Origin: SZUA-430 sp040080835
Lineage (GTDB): Bacteria > Pseudomonadota > Alphaproteobacteria > Micropepsales > Micropepsaceae
Direction: 5' to 3'
DNA length: 64,000 nt
NCBI GenBank assembly: GCA_040080835.1
Contig: JBEBHP010000012.1
Location: forward strand, 86,114 to 150,113
The notes under the pieces are model-generated. The model saw only the letters and a program-made list of their open reading frames with translations. It made no database searches and was not told where the DNA came from. Made by a program: the position numbers and the translations under genes. Of the stretch, positions 51,635-61,676 are shown piece after piece. The stretch's first letter is position 1, and every line of letters starts with the position of its first letter.

Positions 51635-54600
51635 CGGCGTCCGGCGATCACGAGCAGATCAAGGCTACCGACCCCGCGCAGTCAGCATGGGTCGCCGCGA
51701 ATGCGGGATCAGGCAAAACGCATGTTCTGGTCAACCGCATTGCGCGCCTGCTCTTGTCAGGCAGTGCGCCAGATCGGTTGCTTTGCCTGACATTTACAAA
51801 GGCCGCGGCCGCGGAGATGTCGATCAGGCTGTTCGACCAGCTTGGGCGGTGGGCGTTGTTGCCTGATGCGGATCTGCGACGCGAACTGTTCAAAATCTGC
51901 AATGAGGAAGCCAACGACGCACTGGTGATGCGCGCGCGCAAGCTCTTTGCCAATGCGCTGGAATCGCCTGGTGGCCTGCGGATCCAGACCATTCACGCTT
52001 TTTGCGAGCGCCTGCTGAAGCGTTTTCCGCTCGAAGCCAATGTGGCGCCGCAATTCTCAGTGCTGGACGAGCAGGCGACCCAGGACCTGCTGAATGAAGC
52101 GCGAGATGATGTGTTGCGCAGCGCATCCGGCGGCGACGCCCAATTGGAACTCGCGATTTCGGAGCTGACCGAGTTTTCGAATGACGAGCAATTTGACACG
52201 CTGATCCGCAACATCATTTCAGAGCGCAGCTGGATTGGCGCTTTCATCGAAGCCAATGCGGCGATCGGTCTGGAGGCTGCCGTCCTACATTCGCTTGGCG
52301 TGCCGGAACAGCTGACCGAAGGTGAACTGGTGGCAGACACAGTCAGGCAGATGGTTCCTTCGGACTTGAAGCGGCTCGCGGCGGCGTTGCGGCAGGGCGC
52401 TGAGACCGACAAGAACCGTGCAAGCCAATTTGAAGCGCTCGCGAATGCGCCGTCTGCTGACACGCTGCAAGGTGTTGTGGACTGCCTGTTGACGCAGAAG
52501 GGCGAACGCCGCGCAAGACCTGCAACGAAGGGTGCGCTGGACCAGGGTCAATTTGTCGGCGAACTGATCGGGACGTACACTGATCTTGCGCTGGAACTGA
52601 ACCGCAAGCGCAATGCACTGTTCATTGCGCGGCACACGACCAACCTGTTGCGCCTGGCTGCGGCTATCTATGTCGCGTACCGGCACCACAAAAATCTGCG
52701 TGCGGCGCTGGACTATGACGACCTGATCAACCGGACAGTTGGCCTGTTCAACAGCCCTGGCGCGAGCTGGGTGCTCTACAAACTGGATGGTGGCATAGAC
52801 CATGTGCTCGTTGATGAAGCACAGGATACGAGTCCCCATCAGTGGGAGATCATCAAGAGAATCGCGGAGGAGTTCTTTGCCGGCATTGGTGCTGAACGGG
52901 AAAACCAGTCGCGCGAGCGCACCGTGTTCGCGGTGGGTGACATCAAGCAGTCGATCATGTCGTTCCAGGGTGCGCGGCCTCTCGAGTTCAAGAACACCAG
53001 GGAGTTGCTTGAACGGCGGGCGACCGATGCGAATGCCCGCTTTGAAGCGGTGCAGCTGACAAAGTCCTTCCGGTCAGCACCGCGCGTTCTCGAGCTGGTC
53101 GACGAAGTGTTCGCAGATCCGGCTGCGGCGGATGGTGTGATGATCGACGAAATCGCCAACCGACATGAGGCTGTGCGTGGTGACATGGAGGGACTTGTCG
53201 AGCTCTGGCCGGTCATCAGGGCGCCTGACAGGCCAGAGCGGGTTGCATGGGATGCGCCGCGTGACCGCGTGACCGCTGATCATCCGGCGGTGACGCTCGC
53301 CGAGAAGATCGCCAGGCGCGTGGCAGACTGGCTGGGAGAAGGGGTGCCGGTTTTTGACAAGGTCACCAGGTTGCTTCGCCCGATGACGGCGGGTGATGTG
53401 ATGATCCTGGTGCGCCGTCGCGGGACGCTTGCCAGCGAGATCATCCGTCAGCTCAAGCGCAAGAGTATTCCGGTCGCTGGTGCCGACCGCCTGGTGCTGG
53501 CCCAGCATATTGCGGTCATGGACCTGATTGCGGTGGGGCGTTTTGCCTTGCTGCCAAGCGATGACCTGACATTGGCCGCCGTGCTCAGGGGACCGCTTTG
53601 TGGTTTGAGCGACGAGGCACTGTTCGAGATTTCCTACGGCCGGAACAAGACGTCGATCTGGACGGTTCTGTGTGAAAAGCGCGAGGATCCGCGCTGGTCC
53701 GGTGCGTGGATGTTCCTGGATCAGGTCTGGTCGATGGCCGACCATGTTCAGCCATTCGAGTTCTATTCGACGATCCTGAGTGCCAATGGCGGCTGGCACA
53801 AGATGATGACCCGCCTGGGGCATGATGCGGCCGATCCGATCGAAGAGTTCATGAACGCGGCGCTGGATTTCGGACGGATCAATACGCCGTCGCTTGAAGC
53901 GTTCCTGCACAGCATCGAACAGGCAGAAACCGAGATCAAGCGCGACCAGGATCGTGGAGATGGTGCGGTTCGCGTGCTGACAGTGCACGGATCGAAGGGG
54001 CTCGAAGCTCCGGTCGTCATCCTTCCAGACACGTGTTCGACACCCAGTCACGGCCGACTGGACAGTGAATTGCTGCAGGCGGGAGAAGTACCGCTGTGGA
54101 AGCTGAAGACGGCGCGCGATGAAGCGATTCGCGCCCGTGCCCGGCAGACCGGCAAGGACGAGCGAATGAAGGAGTATCGGAGGCTGCTTTACGTCGCGCT
54201 GACACGTGCGCGCGACCGGCTTGTTGTCTGTGGCTATGAAACGTCGGCCGCGAGTCCTGTCCCCGAAAGCTGGTACGACCTGGTCAAACGTGCGATGGTC
54301 AGGCTGAAGGCAGGCAGCGTCCCCGAGATAGATGGAGGGGAAACACGGTACATCGGATCGGTGTCAGGGCAGAAGTCGCCACAGGCGGCGACTGATCCGA
54401 CTGCGAAGGTTTTGACAGTGGGACTGCCAAACTGGGTTTCTGTGCCGGCGCCAGTCGAGAAACCGCTGGATCAGCTGCTCGCGACGCGGCGATCTCGCCA
54501 GGCTCGCCGCAAGGATGTCGGCGATTCAAGTGACGGACTGGCACTTGATCGCGGTACGATCGTTCACCGCATACTTGATGCGATCGCGACGCTTGCCAGT

Positions 54601-55053
54601 GAACGCTGGTCCTATCGGGCGCATGAAATCGCGCGCAAGGAACTTGATCATGCGCCGGCGCTTGTGAAGGCGGTCGTGAACGAGGCTCTTCGTGTGCGGA
54701 GCGAACCGGGGTTCGAGGAAATCTTCGGGGGCAACTCGCGTGGTGAATTTCCGATGCGGGGGGAAATCCAATGGCAGGGGCGCGCTTACAAATTTGACTG
54801 GCGCCTTGACCGCATCGTTGTCCGGGACACAGACGTGCTCGTGGTCGAGTTCAAGACAGACCGGGTTGTTCCAAAGGCCGATTCGGACGTCCGTCCGGAA
54901 TATTTACGCCAATTGGCGCTTTATAGGCGGGCCGTATCGCCTTTGTTTCCCGGGAAGTCGATTTCGTGCGGAATTTTATGGACAGTCGAGCCGCGGCTTT
55001 CGATCATACCAACAAACTATCTTGATGAAACCGAGCATGTCCTTGACCCATAG
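51631..55053 (+). CDS. addA: Double-strand break repair helicase AddA
   Basis: 1140 residues, UvrD-type helicase plus nuclease. Motif I AANAGSGKTHVLVNRI at 22-37, DEAQDTSPHQWE (motif II), VGDIKQSIMSFQGA (III), LTVHGSKGLEAPVVIL (V) and RRLLYVALTRARDRL (VI). The C-terminal nuclease has VVEFKTDR. Start at 51631 overlapping the addB stop; the frame is open further upstream. The thioredoxin genes follow. Confidence 0.95.
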   Translation: MTASGDHEQIKATDPAQSAWVAANAGSGKTHVLVNRIARLLLSGSAPDRLLCLTFTKAAAAEMSIRLFDQLGRWALLPDADLRRELFKICNEEANDALVMRARKLFANALESPGGLRIQTIHAFCERLLKRFPLEANVAPQFSVLDEQATQDLLNEARDDVLRSASGGDAQLELAISELTEFSNDEQFDTLIRNIISERSWIGAFIEANAAIGLEAAVLHSLGVPEQLTEGELVADTVRQMVPSDLKRLAAALRQGAETDKNRASQFEALANAPSADTLQGVVDCLLTQKGERRARPATKGALDQGQFVGELIGTYTDLALELNRKRNALFIARHTTNLLRLAAAIYVAYRHHKNLRAALDYDDLINRTVGLFNSPGASWVLYKLDGGIDHVLVDEAQDTSPHQWEIIKRIAEEFFAGIGAERENQSRERTVFAVGDIKQSIMSFQGARPLEFKNTRELLERRATDANARFEAVQLTKSFRSAPRVLELVDEVFADPAAADGVMIDEIANRHEAVRGDMEGLVELWPVIRAPDRPERVAWDAPRDRVTADHPAVTLAEKIARRVADWLGEGVPVFDKVTRLLRPMTAGDVMILVRRRGTLASEIIRQLKRKSIPVAGADRLVLAQHIAVMDLIAVGRFALLPSDDLTLAAVLRGPLCGLSDEALFEISYGRNKTSIWTVLCEKREDPRWSGAWMFLDQVWSMADHVQPFEFYSTILSANGGWHKMMTRLGHDAADPIEEFMNAALDFGRINTPSLEAFLHSIEQAETEIKRDQDRGDGAVRVLTVHGSKGLEAPVVILPDTCSTPSHGRLDSELLQAGEVPLWKLKTARDEAIRARARQTGKDERMKEYRRLLYVALTRARDRLVVCGYETSAASPVPESWYDLVKRAMVRLKAGSVPEIDGGETRYIGSVSGQKSPQAATDPTAKVLTVGLPNWVSVPAPVEKPLDQLLATRRSRQARRKDVGDSSDGLALDRGTIVHRILDAIATLASERWSYRAHEIARKELDHAPALVKAVVNEALRVRSEPGFEEIFGGNSRGEFPMRGEIQWQGRAYKFDWRLDRIVVRDTDVLVVEFKTDRVVPKADSDVRPEYLRQLALYRRAVSPLFPGKSISCGILWTVEPRLSIIPTNYLDETEHVLDP

Positions 55054-55104
55054 GGGTGGGGTTCTTAAGTTTGATACGACAGATATTCCAGTGAGGGTTT
55101 TCTA

Positions 55105-55422
55105 ATGTCTTCCAAGACGACGGACGCAAGTTTTGACAAGGATGTGCTTGGCTCATCGAAGCCGGTTCTGGTGGACTTCTGGGCGGAATGGTGCGGACCC
55201 TGCCGTCAGATCAGTCCTGCGCTGGAAGAGCTTTCCAAGGAACTTGGGACCAAGATCGAAGTCGTGAAGCTGAACATCGACGAGAATCCGAATGTACCGG
55301 GCAAATACGGCGTGCGTGGAATCCCGACGCTGATGATTTTCAAGGATGGGCAGGTCGCTGCAACCAAGATCGGCGCCATGCCAAAGCAGAAGATCAAGGA
55401 ATGGATCGAGCAGACGATCTGA
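55105..55422 (+). CDS. trxA: Thioredoxin
   Basis: 105 residues, active site WCGPC near 31-35, with GIPTLMIF and the cis-proline. Cytoplasmic disulfide reductase for ribonucleotide reductase and others. AGTGAGGG precedes the ATG. The position right after addA is usual in alphaproteobacteria, so this is the housekeeping copy. Confidence 0.95.
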   Translation: MSSKTTDASFDKDVLGSSKPVLVDFWAEWCGPCRQISPALEELSKELGTKIEVVKLNIDENPNVPGKYGVRGIPTLMIFKDGQVAATKIGAMPKQKIKEWIEQTI

Positions 55423-55435
55423 TGCGGGACGCAAC

Positions 55436-55753
55436 ATGAGTGTCACCGTTACCGATGCCAATTTCCAGCGCGAGGTTTTGAGCTCTTCGAAACCCGTGCT
55501 GGTCGATTTCTGGACCGACTGGTGTGCGCCCTGCAAACCGCTGAGCGTGGTTCTGGATGAACTTTCAGGCGAGATGGGCGACCGTGTGGTCATCGCCAAG
55601 ATCAACGCTGAAACAAGCCCGCAAGTCACTCAGAAGTATGGCGTGCGCGGGTTCCCGACGATGCTTATTTTCAAGGGCGGCGAAGTGGCTGCCATGCGCA
55701 ATGGCGCGATGCTGAAGAGCAAGCTGAAGGAATGGATCGAGCAGTCGATCTAG
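55436..55753 (+). CDS. Second thioredoxin, WCAPC active site
   Basis: 105 residues, clearly a tandem duplicate of the preceding gene (SSKPVLVDFW, KYGVRGFPT, LKEWIEQSI). The active site is WCAPC instead of WCGPC, which should shift redox potential, and the cis-proline loop is kept. It starts 13 bases after trxA and overlaps the convergent folC by 4 bases. Confidence 0.9.
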   Translation: MSVTVTDANFQREVLSSSKPVLVDFWTDWCAPCKPLSVVLDELSGEMGDRVVIAKINAETSPQVTQKYGVRGFPTMLIFKGGEVAAMRNGAMLKSKLKEWIEQSI

Positions 55754-57078
55754 CCATTTTCCCGCAACACTGCGCCTGCCAGATGAAGTGATCCGCAAAT
55801 CAGGATCCGGGGCGCCGACTGCTCGTCAGCGAGTTCGGAGCGACCTTCGATCTGCAGGATTGCATCCTCGATTGAAGGCGCAGGATAGGCATCGAGCCCT
55901 GCTGCGACGGCCGCGTCGTAGAGTTGGCCTGCGCCCTGGCTTGCGGCATCGCCCGGAATCGCAACTGTAGTCACGCTTTTGGCAAGACCCCGGAATGCGG
56001 TGAAATAGCCCTGCGAATCCTTCGTCTGCAGCATGCCGCAGATCAGATAGAGGGGCCGAGGGTTGCGGTCTTCCAGATCGGCAATCGCATGTGCCAGCGC
56101 ACGGGCACCATGTGGGTTATGGGCTCCGTCGAGCCACACTTCCGAACCCACCGGTGCAATCGACACCAGCGGGCCTCGCGTCAGGCGCTGCAGGCGTGCA
56201 GGCCAGTCGACAGTCATCAGTCCATCTTCGATTGCGCGGTCTGTTACCTGAAACGCTGGCACCTTGCGCAACGCCGCAATCGCGGTTGCGGCGTTGATGA
56301 TCTGGTGTGCGCCAACGAGGCGGGGCATTGGCAGGTCGATGAGACCCCCTTCATCCTGGAACACCATGCGACGGTGTTCCTCGTGCGCCATGAATTCCTG
56401 TCCCCAGAGCGAGAGGGGCGCCATGAGATCGTTCGCCCGCTGTTCGATGACGTCGCGGGCTTCGTCTGCCTGAGGTCCAACAATGCACGGCACGTGCTTC
56501 TTGATGATGCCCGCTTTCTCGCCGGCGATTTCGGTGAGGGTCGATCCCAGATAGCTCTGGTGGTCATAGTCAACGGGCGTAATTACCGTGACGACGGGCT
56601 TTGCGATCACGTTCGTTGCATCGTGGGTGCCACCGAGACCAACTTCCAGAATGACTGCGTCCGCCTTGTGACGGGTGAAGGCGAGAATGGCGGCAGCCGT
56701 CGTAATCTCGAAAAATGTGATCGGTTTGCCAGCATTGTGCAGTTCGCATTCCTCGAGCAACGCGGAAAGTTCGTCCTCGTCGATCAGCTTGCCGCTGAGC
56801 CTGATGCGCTCGTGGAAGCGCACGAGGTGAGGGGAGGCGTAGACGTGTACGCGCCTGCCTGCGGCCTCAAGCATGGCCCGGATGAAGGCGCAGGTTGAGC
56901 CTTTCCCATTCGTGCCGGCAACGTGGATGACTGGCGGCAGCCGCAAATGCGGCGAACCCATCTTTTCCAGCAGCGTCTCGATGCGGCCAAGGGACAGGTC
57001 GATGAGTTTTGGATGCAGGTTCGTCAGGCGAGCGAGGATTGCATCGCTAGCCAGATCGCTATCGACTGGGCCCGTCAT
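55750..57078 (-). CDS. folC: Bifunctional folylpolyglutamate synthase/dihydrofolate synthase
   Basis: 442 residues, Mur-ligase fold. ATP loop IHVAGTNGKGSTCAF, folate loop YASPHLVRFHERIRL, EVGLGGTHDATN and DGAHNPHGARAL. It adds glutamate to dihydropteroate and then to folates. Last gene of the accD-folC end of the trp operon; start overlaps the accD stop by 4 bases. Confidence 0.95.
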   Translation of the reverse strand: MTGPVDSDLASDAILARLTNLHPKLIDLSLGRIETLLEKMGSPHLRLPPVIHVAGTNGKGSTCAFIRAMLEAAGRRVHVYASPHLVRFHERIRLSGKLIDEDELSALLEECELHNAGKPITFFEITTAAAILAFTRHKADAVILEVGLGGTHDATNVIAKPVVTVITPVDYDHQSYLGSTLTEIAGEKAGIIKKHVPCIVGPQADEARDVIEQRANDLMAPLSLWGQEFMAHEEHRRMVFQDEGGLIDLPMPRLVGAHQIINAATAIAALRKVPAFQVTDRAIEDGLMTVDWPARLQRLTRGPLVSIAPVGSEVWLDGAHNPHGARALAHAIADLEDRNPRPLYLICGMLQTKDSQGYFTAFRGLAKSVTTVAIPGDAASQGAGQLYDAAVAAGLDAYPAPSIEDAILQIEGRSELADEQSAPRILICGSLHLAGAVLRENG

Positions 57079-58043
57079 GCCAATGGTTGTTTTGGACTTG
57101 AAAGATCGAAGATTTGGGAGGGAGCGTTCTGCATGGTCGGAACGGCGTAGGGGCCGACCTCATAGGCAGAACGGGCGACCACTGCCCTTGCGGGCTTGCG
57201 TGCCAGGATTTTCAGCGTGCGGCCGAGCGTTTCACGCATCTTGTGGCGATGCACGACCATGTCAACCATTCCGTGGTCGGTCAGATACTCAGCCCGCTGG
57301 AAACCTTCGGGCAGTTTCTGGCGAATGGTGTTTTCGATGACCCGCGGCCCTGCGAAACCGATCAGCGCGCCAGGCTCGGCCATGTGGATGTCGCCGAGCA
57401 TGGCGTATGAAGCGGTCACGCCTCCGGTGGTCGGATCGGTATGGAAAACGATATATGGCAGGCGCGCCTCGCGCAGCATCTGGATTGCGATCGTTACGCG
57501 CGGCATCTGCATCAGGGACAGGATGCCTTCCTGCATGCGCGCGCCGCCGGACGCCGTGAAAAGGACGAAGGGCGTGTGGTGGTCGATCGCGGCCTTCATG
57601 CCGGCAATCAGTCCCTCGCCGACAGCCATGCCGAGCGAACCACCCATGAAATCGAATGACTGGACAGCGACCGTGGTGCGGACGCCTGCAATCTGGCCTC
57701 GCGCTGCCTTGATTGCGTCGAGCTCGCCGGTCTTGGTGCGCGCTTCGCGAAGTCGGTCAGCATAGCGCTTGTCGTCCCGGAACTTCAACGGATCGAGAGG
57801 AACTTCAGGTAGCGGAATTTCTTCCCAGGCGCTGTCATCAAAAAGGTATTTGAGACGGCCCGTTGCGCTGATCTTCAGATGATGGTCGCAGTGCATACAA
57901 ACGAATTGCGCTGCCTCGAGATCGCGATGGAAGATCATGCCCGAGCATGACGGACACTTGCGCCAGAGATTGTCCGGCGTGTCGGGCTTTGCACTCCACA
58001 GAGACTTGATCTTCGGACGGACGAAGTTCGTGATCCAGTTCAT
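57075..58043 (-). CDS. accD: Acetyl-CoA carboxylase carboxyltransferase subunit beta
   Basis: 322 residues. Zinc ribbon KCPSCSGM and VCMHCDHH in the N-terminal 60 residues; carboxyltransferase core FMGGSLGMAVGEG, TASGGARMQEG and DPTTGGVTAS. With AccA it carries carboxyl from biotin to acetyl-CoA. Forty-nine bases after trpA. Confidence 0.96.
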   Translation of the reverse strand: MNWITNFVRPKIKSLWSAKPDTPDNLWRKCPSCSGMIFHRDLEAAQFVCMHCDHHLKISATGRLKYLFDDSAWEEIPLPEVPLDPLKFRDDKRYADRLREARTKTGELDAIKAARGQIAGVRTTVAVQSFDFMGGSLGMAVGEGLIAGMKAAIDHHTPFVLFTASGGARMQEGILSLMQMPRVTIAIQMLREARLPYIVFHTDPTTGGVTASYAMLGDIHMAEPGALIGFAGPRVIENTIRQKLPEGFQRAEYLTDHGMVDMVVHRHKMRETLGRTLKILARKPARAVVARSAYEVGPYAVPTMQNAPSQIFDLSSPKQPLA

Positions 58044-58092
58044 TCCGAGATTTTACCGACTGTTAACCCAACGCCACTGCTTGAGCCGACTT

Positions 58093-58917
58093 TCATACGC
58101 GAGCTGTGTGCGCTGCACCAGAGAGTCGACGGACCAAGTCTAACACAGCTTCTGCGGCTCCTGCGACAACTTTGCCATCAGGACGGGTAAATCGGCCAAT
58201 TTCTGCCACTATTGCAGAGCCGACGACTGCCGCGTCTGCCAGGTTCGCAACTGCGGCGGCGTCCCTTTCTGACTTTATGCCGAAGCCTACGGCTACCGGG
58301 AGTGTGGTGACTGCCTTGATCCTTTTGACTTCTTCCGCGACGCGGCCCGTATCGATGTCCTTCGTGCCGGTCACACCCATGATGGACACGTAGTACAGAA
58401 AACCGGTCGCACCATCGAGCACGGCAGGCAGTCGCCTGGCATCGGTCGTTGGGGTTGCAAGCCGAATGAGGTCGAGACCCGCTTTCGATGCAGGAGCCCT
58501 AAGTTCCATGTCCTCTTCCGGGGGCAGGTCAACGATGATGAGGCCGTCGACGCCAGCGGCTTTTGCGTCGGCAGCAAAGCGTTCGACACCGTAAGAATAG
58601 ACCGGGTTGTAGTAACCCATGAGCACGATCGGCGTTGCAGCATTGTCTTGGCGAAAGTGCCTGACCATGGACAAGGTCTTTGCCATTGTCTGACCCGCTT
58701 TCAAAGCGCGCAGGTACGATGCCTGGATCGCAGGACCCTCAGCCATCGGGTCGGTGAATGGCATTCCAACTTCGATAATGTCGGCTCCGGCAGCGGGCAG
58801 GCCCATCAGGATTTTCAATGACGTGTCATAATCCGGGTCGCCCGCTGAAATGAAGGCTACGAATCCCGCCCGGTTTTTCTTTTTCAACTCGCTGAAGCGA
58901 GCTTCTATACGGCTCAC
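58093..58917 (-). CDS. trpA: Tryptophan synthase alpha chain
   Basis: 274 residues, TIM barrel. Catalytic acids in IIEVGMPFTDPMAEGPAIQ and LIIVDLPPEED; phosphate-binding loops VTGTKDI and GFGIKSERDA. It cleaves indole-3-glycerol phosphate and channels indole to TrpB. Start overlaps the trpB stop (ATGA). Confidence 0.96.
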   Translation of the reverse strand: MSRIEARFSELKKKNRAGFVAFISAGDPDYDTSLKILMGLPAAGADIIEVGMPFTDPMAEGPAIQASYLRALKAGQTMAKTLSMVRHFRQDNAATPIVLMGYYNPVYSYGVERFAADAKAAGVDGLIIVDLPPEEDMELRAPASKAGLDLIRLATPTTDARRLPAVLDGATGFLYYVSIMGVTGTKDIDTGRVAEEVKRIKAVTTLPVAVGFGIKSERDAAAVANLADAAVVGSAIVAEIGRFTRPDGKVVAGAAEAVLDLVRRLSGAAHTARV

Positions 58918-60134
58918 AGTTTTGTCCCCAAGTGTTCAGCGATGGCAAAAATGTCCTTGTCGCCACGTCCGCACATATTCATGAGCAGGATCTTGTCCTT
59001 GCTCATCGTGCTTGCGAGTTTGCCGGTATACGCAAGGGCATGGGATGGCTCGAGTGCCGGCAGGATGCCTTCCTGCCTCGCGCAGAGCTGAAACGCTTCG
59101 AGCGCTTCCTTGTCGGTTGCCGAGACATAGTTCACGCGCTTGACGTCATGAAGCCATGAATGTTCGGGACCGATGCCGGGATAGTCGAGGCCGGCCGAAA
59201 TCGAGTGCGCCTCGATGATCTGTCCGTCGTCGTCCTGCAACAGATAGGTGCGGTTGCCGTGCAGCACGCCTGGTCTGCCGCCTGCAAGCGAGGCTGCATG
59301 CTGCCCCGTCTCAATGCCGTGGCCCGCCGCTTCGACGCCATAGAGTGCGACTTCGGGATCGTCGAGGAATGGATAGAACAGACCCATCGCGTTGGAACCC
59401 CCACCAATGCAGGCAACGGCTGCATCGGGCAGGCGTCCTTCTGCCTTGAGCATCTGGGCTTTGGCCTCTATTCCGATCACGGACTGGAAGTCGCGTACCA
59501 TGGCGGGGTAGGGGTGCGGGCCCGCGACCGTGCCGATGATGTAGAATGTCGATTCAACATTGGCGACCCAATCGCGGAGGGCTTCGTTCATCGCGTCCTT
59601 GAGCGTACGCGATCCCGATTTCACCGGCACAACTTCTGCACCCAGCAACCGCATCCGGAATACGTTGGGCGACTGGCGCTTGATGTCTTCCTCGCCCATA
59701 TAAACGACGCACGGCAACCCGAATCTGGCAGCAACTGTCGCCGTTGCGACGCCATGTTGTCCTGCGCCGGTTTCGGCGATGATGCGCTTCTTGCCCATGC
59801 GGCGCGCCAAAAGAATCTGCCCCATGCAGTTGTTGATCTTGTGAGCGCCGGTATGGTTGAGCTCGTCGCGCTTGAAGTAGATTTTCGGACCAGCAAAATG
59901 TTCTGTCAGGCGCTCGGCGAAATAGAGTGGTGACGGGCGTCCGACATAGTGCTCGAGGAAGCTGTCGAGTTCGGCCTGAAACGATGGATCCTTCTTGGCC
60001 GCATCATAGGCCTGTTCGAGGCTGAGGATGAGCGGCATCAGCGTTTCGGCGACATAGCGCCCGCCGAACAGGCCGAAGTGGCCGTTGGCGTCGGGACCGC
60101 CACGATAGGAGTTTGGTTTCATTTCAATACTCAC
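58914..60134 (-). CDS. trpB: Tryptophan synthase beta chain
   Basis: 406 residues, PLP enzyme. The PLP lysine lies in HTGAHKINNCMGQ, the substrate loop in AETGAGQHGVATA, and the phosphate loop is CIGGGSNAMG. It joins indole and serine to tryptophan. It overlaps trpF by 4 bases, consistent with coupled translation. Confidence 0.97.
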   Translation of the reverse strand: MSIEMKPNSYRGGPDANGHFGLFGGRYVAETLMPLILSLEQAYDAAKKDPSFQAELDSFLEHYVGRPSPLYFAERLTEHFAGPKIYFKRDELNHTGAHKINNCMGQILLARRMGKKRIIAETGAGQHGVATATVAARFGLPCVVYMGEEDIKRQSPNVFRMRLLGAEVVPVKSGSRTLKDAMNEALRDWVANVESTFYIIGTVAGPHPYPAMVRDFQSVIGIEAKAQMLKAEGRLPDAAVACIGGGSNAMGLFYPFLDDPEVALYGVEAAGHGIETGQHAASLAGGRPGVLHGNRTYLLQDDDGQIIEAHSISAGLDYPGIGPEHSWLHDVKRVNYVSATDKEALEAFQLCARQEGILPALEPSHALAYTGKLASTMSKDKILLMNMCGRGDKDIFAIAEHLGTKL

Positions 60135-60787
60135 GACTGCGGCTTGGTGTTTCCGAGAGCGATATCATCGAATGCCATTGTTGCCTTCGAAATAAATGAC
60201 GCGATAAGGCCGCAGTCCTTGACGCCCCGGGGCTTTTCGACACCCGATGATACGTCGACGCCAGTCGGCCGGAGTTGGTAAATGGCGTTTGCGACCGTGT
60301 CGGGGGTCAATCCGCCTGCGAGAAACCATGGCTTCGACCAGGTTTCTCCGACGATAAGGTTCCAGTCGAAGGCCTCGCCGCTGCCGCCCGAAGCCGCATC
60401 GAACATCAGCCAGTCGGCGACAGCTTCGAAACGGCGGGCTTCCTTGGTGCTGGCTTTGCCTGTGAAGGAAATGACCTTCATGACGGGTATTCCAAAACGG
60501 CTGCGGACAGCCTTGACCCGCTCGGGCGTTTCAGTGCCGTGCAGCTGCCAGAGCGCTGGCTTCAACGTCGTAGCGATCGACTGAAGCGCGTCGTCACTCG
60601 CATCGACGGTCAGCGCGACCGTGATGACGCTGTTTGACCTGGCCGCGAGATGCTGCGCGTCCGACGGTGAAATGTTTCGCGGACTTTTCTCTATGAATGC
60701 GAAGCCTATGTGCGACGCCCCTGCTTCCACTGCGCAATCGAATGCTTCGGGCGTCCTGATGCCGCAAATTTTTATGGCGCCATTCAT
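60131..60787 (-). CDS. trpF: Phosphoribosylanthranilate isomerase
   Basis: 218 residues. KICGIRTPEAF with the catalytic cysteine, HIGFAFIEKSPRN, LWQLHGTETP and FLAGGLTPDTVANAI with the C-terminal SSGVEKPRGVKD. It performs the Amadori step of tryptophan synthesis. Start overlaps the pyrF stop. Confidence 0.95.
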   Translation of the reverse strand: MNGAIKICGIRTPEAFDCAVEAGASHIGFAFIEKSPRNISPSDAQHLAARSNSVITVALTVDASDDALQSIATTLKPALWQLHGTETPERVKAVRSRFGIPVMKVISFTGKASTKEARRFEAVADWLMFDAASGGSGEAFDWNLIVGETWSKPWFLAGGLTPDTVANAIYQLRPTGVDVSSGVEKPRGVKDCGLIASFISKATMAFDDIALGNTKPQS

Positions 60788-61500
60788 GCGGCAGCTTGCA
60801 GGAGCTGGTCGCGAATGGCTCGCGCTGCGGCACCCGGGTCAGCGGCTTCAGTTATCGGGCGACCTATCACGAGGATGTCTGCGCCCAACTTGACAGCTTC
60901 ACGCGGTGTCATCACCCGCTTCTGATCGCCGACGCTGGCGCCGGCGGGGCGGATACCGGGTACGATCAGCATGAAGTCTTTGCCCAGCGCCCTGCGCAGC
61001 GGCTCAATTTCATGCGCGCTGCAAACGACGCCGTCCAGGCCTGATGTTTTGGCAAGCGTTGCCAGGCGCATGACCTGATCAGCAGGCGAACCGCCTATTC
61101 CGGCGGCATGAAGATCGCCTGCATCGAGGCTTGTCAGTACCGTTACGCCTATAACCTTGGGACGCTTCGCACCGGCTGTTGCGGCGGCATCTGCTGCCGC
61201 CTTCATCATGGCGGCGCCGCCACTGGCGTGAATGTTCACAATGGAAACACCAAGAGGGAGTATGGCGCGGATACCGCCAGCGACCGTGTTTGGAATGTCA
61301 TGCAGCTTGAGGTCCGCAAATACCGGGACCCCAAGTTCGGCGATCCTCGCGACGCCTTGCGGACCATTGGCGTTGAAGAATTCCAGTCCGATCTTCAGTC
61401 CGCCAACATAAGGCTTGATGGCGTTAGCCCAGGCGAGCGCCTTGCCGACATCAGTCGTGTCGAGGGCGCAGAAGACAGGATTGCGGGCGGGGTTTGTCAT
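60784..61500 (-). CDS. pyrF: Orotidine 5'-phosphate decarboxylase
   Basis: 238 residues. VFCALDTTDVGKAL at the start, the catalytic DLKLHDIPNTV and the phosphate-binding VPGIRPAG and VIGRPITEA. It makes UMP from OMP. The start at 61500 is the family start; the frame extends to 61548. First gene of the pyrF-trpF-trpB-trpA-accD-folC run, whose promoter should lie in 61501-61676. Confidence 0.95.
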   Translation of the reverse strand: MTNPARNPVFCALDTTDVGKALAWANAIKPYVGGLKIGLEFFNANGPQGVARIAELGVPVFADLKLHDIPNTVAGGIRAILPLGVSIVNIHASGGAAMMKAAADAAATAGAKRPKVIGVTVLTSLDAGDLHAAGIGGSPADQVMRLATLAKTSGLDGVVCSAHEIEPLRRALGKDFMLIVPGIRPAGASVGDQKRVMTPREAVKLGADILVIGRPITEAADPGAAARAIRDQLLQAAA

Positions 61501-61676
61501 GGTGCCGCTTATAAGCGAGCCGTTTGCCCGGACGCAACCGCGGGCCACGAGCGGTTTGCTACTGGCTTCTCAGGATTTGTGGCTCAAAACTGCGAGAATT
61601 CCCAAATACGAGACGGCTCTCGGGCATGACGCCTTCTGTCACGCGGGGCTGCAATCCTCAAGTCCTGTTGAAGGGA

